From the NCBI RefSeq assembly GCF_900240265.1, contig NZ_LT964739.1, positions 1,742,306-1,768,409 of the forward strand: a DNA stretch of 26,104 nucleotides, read 5' to 3'. Of the stretch, positions 17,301-25,271 are shown one piece after another (the stretch's first letter is position 1; every line of letters starts with the position of its first letter). The DNA is from Galactobacillus timonensis (GTDB taxonomy: Bacteria > Bacillota_I > Bacilli_A > Erysipelotrichales > Erysipelotrichaceae). The position numbers were made by a program, and so were the translations under genes. The notes beneath the pieces are model-generated. The model saw only the letters and a list, made by a program, of their open reading frames with translations, had not been told where the DNA came from and made no database searches.

Positions 17301-19253
17301 ATGAGAAACCGCTGGATCAAAGTTTCAGCAGCTGTTCCATCCTTGAAACCGGGCGATCCTTCCTATAACACGGACCATATTCTGAAGATCATGAAGGCGC
17401 ATCCGGATTGCGGCCTTCTGGTGTTTCCGGAGCTTTCCATTACGGGTTATACGTGTGCGGATCTGTTTCAGCAGAGTGTTCTGCTGGACGGGGCAATGGA
17501 AGGGCTGCTGCGCATAAAGGAAGCGAGCAGGGAGTTTCAGGGAACGGCCGCTGTCGGCATGCCGCTTCGTTTTGAAAACTGTCTCTACAATTGCGCAGTC
17601 TATGTTTCCAAAGGACAGATCGTCGGCATTGTTCCAAAGACCTATCTTCCGACCTATGGTGAATTCTATGAGGGGCGCTGGTTTACTTCTGGCAAGAGTG
17701 TCATCGGACGCAGCCTGGTCATTGACGGAGAAGAGGTTCCCTTCGGTGTCGATGTATTGATTGAAGACAGCGAAAGCGGCGTCCTGATCGGGACAGATAT
17801 CTGCGAGGACCTCTGGGTTCCGGATGCGCCGAGTACGCATGCCGCAATTGCGGGTGCCAATGTTCTGGTCAATCTTTCAGCGAGCGATGAGGTCATCGGC
17901 AAGGAAGATTATCGTCGCAGCATTGTTCTGAATCAGAGTGCATCCTGCCTGGCTGCCTATCTGTATGTATCTTCCGGGACGGGAGAAAGTTCGACGGATC
18001 TCGTGTTCAGCGGCCATACGATGCTGGCGGAGAACGGACGGATGCTCAATGAGATGCTGTATCCGGAAGAGGATGCGGTGCTCAGCGGGCTGATTGATCT
18101 GGAGCTTCTGGAACATTGCCGTATCCACGAGACGACTTTTACCAATGAAGACGGGGCGTGGTATCGTCATTGTCCTGCCTCTGTTCCTGCGGTCAATGGC
18201 AAAGAGGAGATCACTGCTGAGGAAACGGTCGAAGCTCTGAAATCATCACCTCGCAGCTATCCTAGAATGCCGTTTGTGCCGAGTGATGACAGCGAGCTGC
18301 GCAAGCGCTGTGAAACGATTCTTCGCATCCAGGCCAACGGCCTTGCGACGCGTGTGAAGGCAACCGGTCTGAATACGCTTGTCATCGGTATTTCGGGCGG
18401 CCTTGATTCGACGCTGGCACTGATCGTTGCCCATGAGGCGCAGAAGATTGTTCCGTCGATCCGTATCCTCACGATTACGATGCCCAATGAAGGAAACACA
18501 TCGTCGCAGACCTATGACAATGCGATGGAACTGATGCGGGCGATGCATTCCGAGATCCGTGAGATTCCGATCGGTGCTGCTGTTCGTCAGCACCTCACTG
18601 CCATCGGCCATTCGCTGGAATATCAGGGAGAAGGCGATACCGCCTATGAGAATGCCCAGGCACGGATGCGTACCTATATCCTGATGGATACGGCCAATAT
18701 GGAAGGCGGATTGGTTGTTGGAACAGGTGATCTCAGTGAGCTTGCGCTGGGCTGGTGCACCTACAATGGCGACCATATGAGCATGTATGGTGTCAACGCT
18801 TCGGTGCCCAAGACGCTTGTACAGTACATCTGCCGCGCCTATGCATTGACATGCGGAGATGAGAGGCTGAAGAAGGTGCTGCTGGCAATCGTTGATACCC
18901 CGATTTCTCCAGAGCTTACCCCCAGCAATAACGGTGCAATTGCGCAGAAGACGGAAGACAAGATTGGAAAGTATGATCTGAACGACTTTTTCCTGTACTA
19001 CACGCTTCGTTACGGCTTCCGTCCGGCCAAGACACTGGCCCTGGCAATGTATTCCTATCCGGAACTCTCGAAGGAACAGATTAAGGAGGCGTTAACCCGT
19101 TTCCTGAACCGTTTCTTCCATCAGCAGTTCAAGCGTTCCTGTCTGCCCGATGGTCCCAAGGTTGGTTCTGTCACACTTTCGCCCAGAGGCGATTGGCGCA
19201 TGCCCAGCGATGCCAGCGTGAATCTCTGGCTTGAAGAGCTGAAAGAAAGCTGA
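17301..19253 (+). CDS. nadE: Glutamine-dependent NAD synthetase
   Basis: Amidates NaAD to NAD, taking ammonia from glutamine. The 650-residue fusion has an N-terminal nitrilase-type glutaminase with Glu44 (FPELSITGY), Lys113 (VPKTYLPTYGEFYEGRWF) and Cys168 (TDICEDLW) as the catalytic triad. The C-terminal synthetase has the PP-loop SGGLDS (365-370), and GTGDLSELALGW and YGVNASVPKTL follow. A complete two-domain enzyme. It starts one base after the nadD stop and is the last gene of the operon. The last residues (WLEELKES) are normal and a strong terminator follows. Confidence 0.97.
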   Translation: MRNRWIKVSAAVPSLKPGDPSYNTDHILKIMKAHPDCGLLVFPELSITGYTCADLFQQSVLLDGAMEGLLRIKEASREFQGTAAVGMPLRFENCLYNCAVYVSKGQIVGIVPKTYLPTYGEFYEGRWFTSGKSVIGRSLVIDGEEVPFGVDVLIEDSESGVLIGTDICEDLWVPDAPSTHAAIAGANVLVNLSASDEVIGKEDYRRSIVLNQSASCLAAYLYVSSGTGESSTDLVFSGHTMLAENGRMLNEMLYPEEDAVLSGLIDLELLEHCRIHETTFTNEDGAWYRHCPASVPAVNGKEEITAEETVEALKSSPRSYPRMPFVPSDDSELRKRCETILRIQANGLATRVKATGLNTLVIGISGGLDSTLALIVAHEAQKIVPSIRILTITMPNEGNTSSQTYDNAMELMRAMHSEIREIPIGAAVRQHLTAIGHSLEYQGEGDTAYENAQARMRTYILMDTANMEGGLVVGTGDLSELALGWCTYNGDHMSMYGVNASVPKTLVQYICRAYALTCGDERLKKVLLAIVDTPISPELTPSNNGAIAQKTEDKIGKYDLNDFFLYYTLRYGFRPAKTLALAMYSYPELSKEQIKEALTRFLNRFFHQQFKRSCLPDGPKVGSVTLSPRGDWRMPSDASVNLWLEELKES

Positions 19254-19288
19254 TAACAAAGCAAGATATCGCATTATTAAGCCAAAAC

Positions 19289-19320
19289 AAAAGGCTCCTG
19301 CCCAATCGCGGGAGCCTTTT
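19289..19320. terminator. Terminator at the end of the NAD operon
   Basis: AAAAGGCTCC (19289-19298) pairs perfectly with GGAGCCTTTT (19311-19320) around a 12-base loop. Because both arms carry the A/T run, it can act in both directions. Confidence 0.85.
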
Positions 19321-19499
19321 CAAATGGGCAATACCGGTCAATCCGCCAATCTCCGTTGACTGCCTGACACGTCCGGTAACGCGCGTATACGCTCACACAC
19401 GATTTCGATCCTGCGTTAAATCTGCGTTGCGGCTCGGTCAGGACGAAGCTATCGCGTTGCAGGTCGATGATGAGCAACACGATAGGTTTTGATATGCAG
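19321..19499. other. Gene-poor junction between core and accessory DNA
   Basis: About 180 bases after the nadE terminator are GC-rich, unlike the AT-rich accessory DNA beyond 19500. No plus-strand gene is supported. A 67-codon minus-strand frame (19277-19480) begins with a GTG, has no ribosome binding site and runs into the terminator. Short complementary pieces exist (TACCGG at 19332-19337 with CCGGTA at 19373-19378, and GTCAA with TTGAC nearby), so a folded RNA is possible but not supported further. Confidence 0.35.
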
Positions 19500-19505
19500 T
19501 ATAAT
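19500..19505 (+). promoter_or_regulatory. Possible -10 box of the exonuclease-BRCT gene
   Basis: A perfect TATAAT but no recognisable -35 at 16-18 bases upstream. If used, transcription would begin near 19512, after the ATG at 19508, which supports the internal start at 19667 and gives a leader of about 155 bases. Confidence 0.35.
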
Positions 19506-19666
19506 TAATGTCAGAAACATCATCTGGCAGCTGTAAACATCTAATTGCACTTGGAAAAAATTTGGAAAATCTGACGATACATCAACCAATGCTGAATTGG
19601 CACGGGCGGATAATTGAAAGCAATGAGACACTTCAGCAAGAAAATACTGTGTTTGGAGGAGAGATA

Positions 19667-21013
19667 ATGGGACAAATTTTATTCTTTGATTGTGAAACGC
19701 CAAACCATCGAAATGATCGGATATCCCAGATGGGAATTATTATTGATCGCGATGGAAAAGAGATTTTCAGGAAATCCTATTTGATCAATCCTGAGGAACC
19801 ATTTGATGAATTTAATGTGAAATTGACTCATATTACCCCTCAAATGGTATCTGATAAGCCTACTTTTCCTGAAATCTGGCCAGAGATTTCCAACTACTTT
19901 AACGAATCTCTCTTAGTTGCACACAATGCGAAGAGCGCAGATCTTTCGTATCTTAACAAGGTTGTTCAGCATTACAGACTTGATATCAAAGTTGTCCAGT
20001 TTATTGATACTATGCGCAGTCCGTTCGGGTACGATGGCCCGCTACGTCTGGATGCTCTATGTGATTTTTATGGGATTGATTTGAGCAATCATCATGATGC
20101 ATTTGCAGATGCGGAAGCATGCAGGTCCGTTTTCTATAAGCTGAATGAAGAGAGACCATGGACGAAGGATGATCAGGAAACGTACTGGTTTCATGAAATT
20201 GAAAAACACGCTGGTGCGGATGTGAAGGAATCTGCTTTTGCAGATTTGAGTGGACTGCTTGCGGGTATCAGTTTTGATGAAGAAATTGATGAAGACGAGA
20301 TGCAAGTGCTGAAGAAATGGTTGGAGAACAATCAATACAATGGCGATTGCGAGGAGTTTAAGGAAGTATTCACTATCATTAACCATCTTCTCGAAAGACG
20401 TGTGTTAAATGCCGAATTGTACAATCAGCTTTCTGCTGCGCTTGATCATGGCAGTCGTCAGCGGTACAGCAGTGTAACGCATGAGCTGCAAAAACTGAAA
20501 GGGATGCTGTCTGGGGTTTCTGCCGACAAGACAATCACAGCGGAGGAAGCATTTCAAATAGAACATTGGATGGAGTCTCATTCCGAGCTTCAAAATAATT
20601 ATCCTTTTAGTACCATCTTTTCTCGGCTGAAAGAAGTCCTGAAAGATGGTGTATTAACAGAATTGGAAAGTGAAGAGCTTTATCATCTTTTTGATAAATT
20701 TGTTGATCCGCTCAAGTATCAGGATCAAGAAGATAATAATGAAATTGAAATTGCTGATAAAAATGTCTGCCTCACTGGAACATTTGATTATGGAGATAAA
20801 AGCAGTGTAAAAAAGTGCCTTTCATCAAAAGGGGCTCACATGGTCGATTCGGTGACGAAAACAACAGATTTACTTATCGTTGGTGGTCAAGGAAGCACAT
20901 CCTGGTCAATGGGAAATTATGGTGAAAAAGTGAAGAAGGCTTTGAGAATGCAGGAAAAAGGAAGCTCAATAAAGATCATTGCTGAGAAAGATATTCAGAA
21001 TCTTCTTTCTTAG
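19667..21013 (+). CDS. DEDDh exonuclease with duplicated helical repeat and BRCT domain
   Basis: The start is set at ATG 19667 because GGAGGAGA precedes it by about four bases; the frame extends upstream to 19508 without support. The 448-residue protein has a DnaQ-type 3'-5' exonuclease (1-160) with Asp8/Glu10 (FFDCETP), the second aspartate near 92 in HNAKSADLSYL, and HDAFAD with His143 and Asp148. Two tandem copies of a helical unit of about 70 residues follow (193-260 and 277-345, each of the form L-x-G-h-h-x-G-h-S ... W-h-E). The C-terminal BRCT domain (about 362-448) includes NVCLTGTFD and DLLIVGGQGSTSW. Exonuclease-BRCT proteins are known and presumed to act in DNA repair; the exact role here is unknown. 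AT-rich compared with the nad genes. Confidence 0.82.
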   Translation: MGQILFFDCETPNHRNDRISQMGIIIDRDGKEIFRKSYLINPEEPFDEFNVKLTHITPQMVSDKPTFPEIWPEISNYFNESLLVAHNAKSADLSYLNKVVQHYRLDIKVVQFIDTMRSPFGYDGPLRLDALCDFYGIDLSNHHDAFADAEACRSVFYKLNEERPWTKDDQETYWFHEIEKHAGADVKESAFADLSGLLAGISFDEEIDEDEMQVLKKWLENNQYNGDCEEFKEVFTIINHLLERRVLNAELYNQLSAALDHGSRQRYSSVTHELQKLKGMLSGVSADKTITAEEAFQIEHWMESHSELQNNYPFSTIFSRLKEVLKDGVLTELESEELYHLFDKFVDPLKYQDQEDNNEIEIADKNVCLTGTFDYGDKSSVKKCLSSKGAHMVDSVTKTTDLLIVGGQGSTSWSMGNYGEKVKKALRMQEKGSSIKIIAEKDIQNLLS

Positions 21014-21143
21014 TTGGAAATTTGCGATCTAAGGTCAAGCAAGTATCTTTTTCTTCATGGAATAAGGTTAGTTACAATGTAAATTCGGGGATAAGAAATA
21101 GGAATTGTTGATTCGAAGAGATTGCTAACCACTTCTTCGGTAA

Positions 21144-21353
21144 AGAAGCAACATTAAAGAAACGCATGATAAGGATTATTACAAGACGCAGGTAGCAGAG
21201 AAACTGGCAGATGTATTGAATTACTGCATTCTGATGGCAGATAAACTAGGCGTAGATCTTGATCAAATCGTCCAGGACAAACTGGCTATCAATGCCAAAA
21301 AGTATCCGGTTGAAAAGGCAAAGGGGACCAGTAAGAAGTATTCAGAATTATGA
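21144..21353 (+). pseudogene. C-terminal remnant of a MazG-like nucleotide pyrophosphohydrolase
   Basis: A frame open from 21144 to a TGA at 21351-21353 encodes AEKLADVLNYCILMADKLGV, then DLDQIVQDKLAINAKKYPVE and KAKGTSKKYSEL. This matches the C-terminal half of MazG-like/RS21-C6 pyrophosphohydrolases, including the ADVxxY metal-site region and the KYPVEKAKG tail. The N-terminal half, with the first metal-binding helices, is missing, and no start codon with a ribosome binding site precedes it, so the gene is broken. The preceding 130 bases (21014-21143), just after the exonuclease-BRCT stop, hold nothing I can name. Confidence 0.65.
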
Positions 21354-21419
21354 CAGATTAGCCATTGGTTTTTAAGCTAATCAGTCTTGACCAGCATCAT
21401 GAACCAGAAGGAGGGGAAT

Positions 21420-22130
21420 ATGGGGATGTTTGACGCAAAATCAACAGTCAGTATTGTCACTAATGTTGAACTATTGGGAGTTGTAAATAAAGTGGTCGAT
21501 ACAAAGCTTCATGCAGTGCTGAATTTTGCTGAATATGTTCAAGGTGATGAATATTCCTTCTTTGTTTCGACTGAGAATGGCTCTAGGCGGATAACTACCT
21601 GTGATCCACATGAAGTTGATGTTTTAACGAGAGCTGCAAATGCTTTTAAAAAGGATAAAGAACTATTGAAGAATCAAAATGGTTTAAGCGATGGGACCGC
21701 ACAAATAATAAATCAGCTATCGCAGCTGACGGACTTGTTGGAGAAAAATGTTATCTCCAAAGCAAAGTATGAAGAACTGGCCGGCCCCTTGCTAAATTCA
21801 TTAAATGGTCCAAAACAATCAGCTCGAAAAATACCGGCAAATAATTTCTACGTCTATGAAGTCGATCATGCCACATCGAAAATGATGAGCGCGGTTATTC
21901 TTCCTGTCATTGATGGAAAGAAATATAAGAAATCCTCCGTAGGAGCTAATACATATGGTGCTTTTAGCCTTCCGATTGGGGAACATACTTTTCAAGCTAA
22001 AATGGGAGCTTTTACATCACTGGAATGGAACTTTAATATTGAAAATGAATATGAGCAAATCGTCATCGTTGTTGAACATGACACCAACAAAGGACAAACA
22101 CTAAATCTTTTTGTTGAAAGACATAAATAA
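21420..22130 (+). CDS. Hypothetical protein with internal SHOCT-like segment
   Basis: ATG 21420 is chosen because AGAAGGAGGGGA ends two bases before it; an upstream in-frame ATG at 21387 has no such site. The 236-residue protein is soluble with no signal peptide. Residues 97-125 (INQLSQLTDLLEKNVISKAK YEELAGPLL) look like a SHOCT domain, which usually sits at a C-terminus. The following part (142-236) alternates hydrophobic residues like a beta-sandwich, with VIDGKKYKKSSVGANTYGAF and LPIGEHTFQAKMGAF. The N-terminal 90 residues resemble nothing I know. Possibly a membrane-proximal or surface-associated regulator, but no function can be assigned. Confidence 0.7.
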   Translation: MGMFDAKSTVSIVTNVELLGVVNKVVDTKLHAVLNFAEYVQGDEYSFFVSTENGSRRITTCDPHEVDVLTRAANAFKKDKELLKNQNGLSDGTAQIINQLSQLTDLLEKNVISKAKYEELAGPLLNSLNGPKQSARKIPANNFYVYEVDHATSKMMSAVILPVIDGKKYKKSSVGANTYGAFSLPIGEHTFQAKMGAFTSLEWNFNIENEYEQIVIVVEHDTNKGQTLNLFVERHK

Positions 22131-22554
22131 ACCCTGGATCAATTCATTAGACAAGGTTATAGAGATTGCTGATCCAATAACTGAAAATAGTTAAAAATGG
22201 ATAGGAAACTCTGGAACTTTTTGGATAAGGAAAGGTGTAAGAAGGTCTTCAACTATGACCGGGGTTTATGAGTGTTCTTCTTGTGCTGCAGTCGATTCTC
22301 ATTGTTTACGTTGTCAAACGCGTATGGAATCTTTCCGTAGCTTTGCATTTATTGGCGACGATGACAGAGGATTTGATTGCGAAGGTCGAGGGATGTCAAA
22401 TGCCAGTCCGGGAGCATTAAAGCGGGGAATAAACTCCATAATCAACGAAGGGCAATACTGTCGATGAAAAAAACGCATAATAGGGCGTATGCGAAACATC
22501 CGCTAATAATTAGTATCTCGGAATTGATTTTTGCTAAAGGAAATGAGATATATT
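22131..22554. other. Intergenic stretch before the transposon, no supported gene
   Basis: About 420 bases. Near the start TGGATCA (22135-22141) and TGATCCA (22170-22176) form a weak inverted repeat without a T-run. A 70-codon frame at 22255-22467 begins MTGVYECSSCAAVDSHCLRC and resembles a cysteine-rich fragment, but it lacks a ribosome binding site and recognisable continuation. It may be decayed mobile DNA. The last bases are the flank of the transposon left end. Confidence 0.4.
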
Positions 22555-22591
22555 TGTGAAGCGGCAGATTAAGATCCGCGCAGGCAGCAGA
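22555..22591 (+). repeat. Left terminal inverted repeat of the transposon
   Basis: Begins TGTGAAGCGGCAG and ends GCGCAGGCAGCAGA (22578-22591). Aligned without gaps to the reverse complement of the right end, 26 of 37 positions match, with 12 of 14 in the inner block. The hexamer GCAGAT occurs at 22564-22569 and 22587-22592, a 23-base repeat that could represent transposase sites. Confidence 0.65.
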
Positions 22592-22691
22592 TTATAATCA
22601 GTGAAGATACCGGAAGAAACGTGATGTTCTTATGCACGCAGCACTTTATTGGAAGTAAAAATGCATGCTTATTCCTGCATCTTTGGATTAC

Positions 22692-22717
22692 AAAAAGAAC
22701 CGGTTTCTGGCCGATTC
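22692..22717 (-). terminator. Terminator of the transposon operon
   Basis: On the minus strand GAATCGG (22717-22711) pairs with CCGGTTC (22703-22697, one wobble) around a seven-base loop and is followed by TTTTT (22696-22692). It begins at the base after the stop codon of the last transposon gene. Confidence 0.75.
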
Positions 22718-23092
22718 TTAGCGTAAATCTTTTATGTACATCCCACTTACCTTCAGATAATTGGATAATCCTTGCAGGCATAAATTTGGGTGGCGTTGGT
22801 TGTTGTTTTCAATATAACCATGTGCCTGTTTTTTCATCCGCCGCATAAATGCCCGTGTTTCAAACGGATCTTTACCATTGAGATATTCCTTAACAAATTG
22901 ATTATAGGCCGGTTGATCTCTGAACTCCGGTAATGTTGATGTGTAGATTTCATCTCTCAGGTCTTGTCTGTGTTCATCACACATGCATGTAGATAAGAGA
23001 TAGCGCAGAGTTATTATTTCCAGCTCAAGTTCTCTGGTCTCCTGAATCATGGAATATACCAGAGTCGCATATTCATTCTCAGTACTGCTCAT
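22718..23092 (-). CDS. Uncharacterised 124-residue transposon protein
   Basis: Last gene of the transposon operon, starting 11 bases after the ATPase stop with a GAGG site four bases before its ATG. The product is mostly helical and charged (MSSTENEYATLVYSMIQETR, then a C-x-C pair in LLSTCMCDEH, YNQFVKEYLNGKDPFETRAF, and NNNQRHPNLCLQGLSNYLKV). No domain recognised. By position it stands where TniQ/TnsD target selectors or other accessory proteins are found in related transposons, but it shares no visible motif with them. Tight spacing and its own terminator argue for a functional gene. Confidence 0.7.
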   Translation of the reverse strand: MSSTENEYATLVYSMIQETRELELEIITLRYLLSTCMCDEHRQDLRDEIYTSTLPEFRDQPAYNQFVKEYLNGKDPFETRAFMRRMKKQAHGYIENNNQRHPNLCLQGLSNYLKVSGMYIKDLR

Positions 23093-23103
23093 ACCGCCTC
23101 TCT

Positions 23104-23907
23104 TTAAAATGATCTGTTCTGCGCAGCTGCACGGACGATATCTATATTGATCGTCATCGCATTCTGCTGTTCCCCGATATTGATTGAGTCATACATAATA
23201 TTGTCGATGATACGGGGGTCTCCACCTGCATATCCGTTGATCACACTGATTGCGGCTGGGTCAACGATCGCTTCTGTGCCGCCGGCCTGTTTCAGCTTGA
23301 AGAAGATATATTCCTTTACTTCTTCACCAGACAGGCCATTGTATTCATAATGCACCAGTATTCTTTGTTTTAGGGCGGCGTGCACCGGCTTATTGATGAC
23401 TGTGTTCAGATAGGGTTCGCCGCTTAGTACCAGCGCAAAACAGTTTTTGGAGTCGTAGTCGAAGTTCATCAACATTTGTAAATCATTCAGAATGCCCTGA
23501 TTCAGATATTGGGCTTCATCCAGGATCAGAATAACTGTCTGGCGTTTTTCTTTGTAGGTATAGGCGATCTGTTCCTTCAGAGCCCTGACCCTGGCAGTCT
23601 TGCCTTTGACGTCCGTAATCCCGAACGTATCTGACAACTGTCGATAGAATTCAGGAACGGTTACAGTAGTGAAACTAATGTATACCGGTCTGTACTGATT
23701 TGGGTTCAGGCTGTCCGCAAAGACCTTCAGTGCCATTGATTTTCCCATCCCGGGAGGAGCCGTAATCATTCCAATACCACGGGTTGTTTTCAACAGATTC
23801 AGGCGGGAAAGAACCTGCTTCAAATCATCTGACTCAAAGTACCGGCCTCCGAAGCTGAAATTCTTATCAAATGGATTTCCAGTCAGACCATAGATATTAC
23901 CTGACAT
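23104..23907 (-). CDS. AAA+ ATPase, ExeA/TnsC/TniB-like transposition protein
   Basis: The 267-residue AAA ATPase begins MSGNIYGLTGNPFDKNFSFG, the NPF start common to ExeA-type ATPases. Walker A APPGMGKS is at 50-57, Walker B LILDEAQ around 128-133, and the sensor-like LVLSGEPYL at about 159-167. In related elements such ATPases (MuB, TnsC, TniB, Tn552 p271) bind target DNA and activate the transposase. ATG 23907 was chosen because GAGGAG lies eight bases before it; the in-frame GTG at 23916 sits on that site. The start overlaps the transposase end by 11 bases, so translation is likely coupled. Confidence 0.88.
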   Translation of the reverse strand: MSGNIYGLTGNPFDKNFSFGGRYFESDDLKQVLSRLNLLKTTRGIGMITAPPGMGKSMALKVFADSLNPNQYRPVYISFTTVTVPEFYRQLSDTFGITDVKGKTARVRALKEQIAYTYKEKRQTVILILDEAQYLNQGILNDLQMLMNFDYDSKNCFALVLSGEPYLNTVINKPVHAALKQRILVHYEYNGLSGEEVKEYIFFKLKQAGGTEAIVDPAAISVINGYAGGDPRIIDNIMYDSINIGEQQNAMTINIDIVRAAAQNRSF

Positions 23908-25183
23908 GTTCGTCACTCCTCATCTTCGAATAATCCAGAATCAGATTCTTCCGCTTCGTATGGGCATTGGCATTCTTATCTGTCCTGTGAATGGAATAAT
24001 GCTTTCCGTCATAGAGAATATATGCGGTCCGCATATCCGATGGAACATACCGGATTTCTACAGTCTGACGAATGAACTCCATCGGCACATCATACAAAAC
24101 CCCGCCAATCCGTACTGTGGAGTCCAGGTGTACAAGACGCCTGATCCGGTTGAGGAAACACTCATCCAGCCATTCCTGCGATTTAGGCTTTCGGATATAG
24201 TCCTTCGTCTTCTCGTAACGTTCAAATGGTGTGCAGCCGATAGAGCTATGAACCGTTGTATTGTAGCTTCGCACATAATCCCGATACATTTCATTGAACT
24301 GTTCAAGAGAATGGATCTCTGAAGGATTCAATTTGAAGAGGAAACGTTCATCCAGTGTTCTCCATGCTCGTTCCCGTTTTCCCTTGGCGGCGCCATCCCG
24401 AACAGGCGCATGAATCAACACAATACCTAGTTCTCCGCAGATCAGCTCAAGCTGCTCATTCAGGTAGGAACAGCCGTTATCAACATAAAGCTTATCGGGA
24501 ATTCCATAGGCGGCGATGGAATCCTTCAGCACCTTCTGGAAATTGACTGCGTTATCCGCGTAGAATAACTGGCTTTTCAGCTCCATTCGGCTATAGTCAT
24601 CCAGAATGCCTATGCAGTAGACACGGCGGCTGATGCCATCTTCCGTAATGTAGGGGAGATATTTCGTATCGGCCTGCCATATCTTGCCAAACGAGTCTTC
24701 TTCAAAGGCTTTTCGATCTTTCACATTTGGATTTCTGGCACTTTTCAGATCGTGATTTTTAATAAATCTCTGCACAGTACATACGTTTACTGTTGAATCG
24801 ATGAAGGATTCTTTAATGAGCTGATGATAAATCTGAGTGGCATTCATTCTGGGAAATTCCTGCTTCAGGGCATATATTCTCTCAATCGCAATGTCAGGCA
24901 GAGCACGGCTGGCTCCCTTATCTTTCCGCGTCACTGGCATAAGGGCATCAAATCCGTAACGCTTATAAAGAGACGTCCATTTTTCAAGCGTCTTCCATGA
25001 ATACTTCATAGGCCTCCCATCAGGCATCGTAATGGAGGCTGTAGCGGCAACGCGCTGATAGTACTTTTTCGCACTCTTATCAGGGCAGGTTCCCTGAAGA
25101 ACAGGCGCAATTAAACCAAAACGAAACTGCGCAGCTTCCGCCGCTTTTGCAAGATCAGGATTCATATTAGGGCCATTTTTCAT
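23897..25183 (-). CDS. DDE transposase with Mu-type C-terminal domain
   Basis: The 428-residue integrase-core transposase has an N-terminal helix-turn-helix region (about 60-145, including WKTLEKWTSLYKRYGFDALM and TQIYHQLIKESF). The catalytic core has Asp172 (IWQADTKYLP), Asp235 (KLYVDNGCSY) and Glu271 (KGKRERAWR), the last pair separated by 35 residues as in the DDE(35)E class. The C-terminal beta-barrel (about 350-405, including VRIGGVLYDVPMEFIRQTVE) resembles that of Mu and Tn552 transposases. The start was moved to ATG 25183, preceded by GGAGGTGA at eight bases; the ATG at 25198 lies upstream of that site. All catalytic residues are intact. Confidence 0.92.
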   Translation of the reverse strand: MKNGPNMNPDLAKAAEAAQFRFGLIAPVLQGTCPDKSAKKYYQRVAATASITMPDGRPMKYSWKTLEKWTSLYKRYGFDALMPVTRKDKGASRALPDIAIERIYALKQEFPRMNATQIYHQLIKESFIDSTVNVCTVQRFIKNHDLKSARNPNVKDRKAFEEDSFGKIWQADTKYLPYITEDGISRRVYCIGILDDYSRMELKSQLFYADNAVNFQKVLKDSIAAYGIPDKLYVDNGCSYLNEQLELICGELGIVLIHAPVRDGAAKGKRERAWRTLDERFLFKLNPSEIHSLEQFNEMYRDYVRSYNTTVHSSIGCTPFERYEKTKDYIRKPKSQEWLDECFLNRIRRLVHLDSTVRIGGVLYDVPMEFIRQTVEIRYVPSDMRTAYILYDGKHYSIHRTDKNANAHTKRKNLILDYSKMRSDEHVR

Positions 25184-25271
25184 GATGATCACCTCCATTC
25201 GTAATGATAGAAGTGATGATGAAAAGGTAAATTAACACGCCGTGCCTATGGCTGGAAAGGAAAAATCAAAC

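Noticed and set aside
19277..19480. 67-codon minus-strand frame after nadE
   Set aside because: GTG start without a ribosome binding site, and it ends inside the nadE terminator; no family recognised.
19508..19666. Longer start for the exonuclease-BRCT protein
   Set aside because: The exonuclease domain begins exactly at ATG 19667, which has a strong ribosome binding site, and the possible -10 box would place the transcript start after 19508.
22255..22467. Cysteine-rich 70-codon frame before the transposon
   Set aside because: Looks superficially like a zinc ribbon or transposase scrap, but has no start signal and no continuing similarity I can name.
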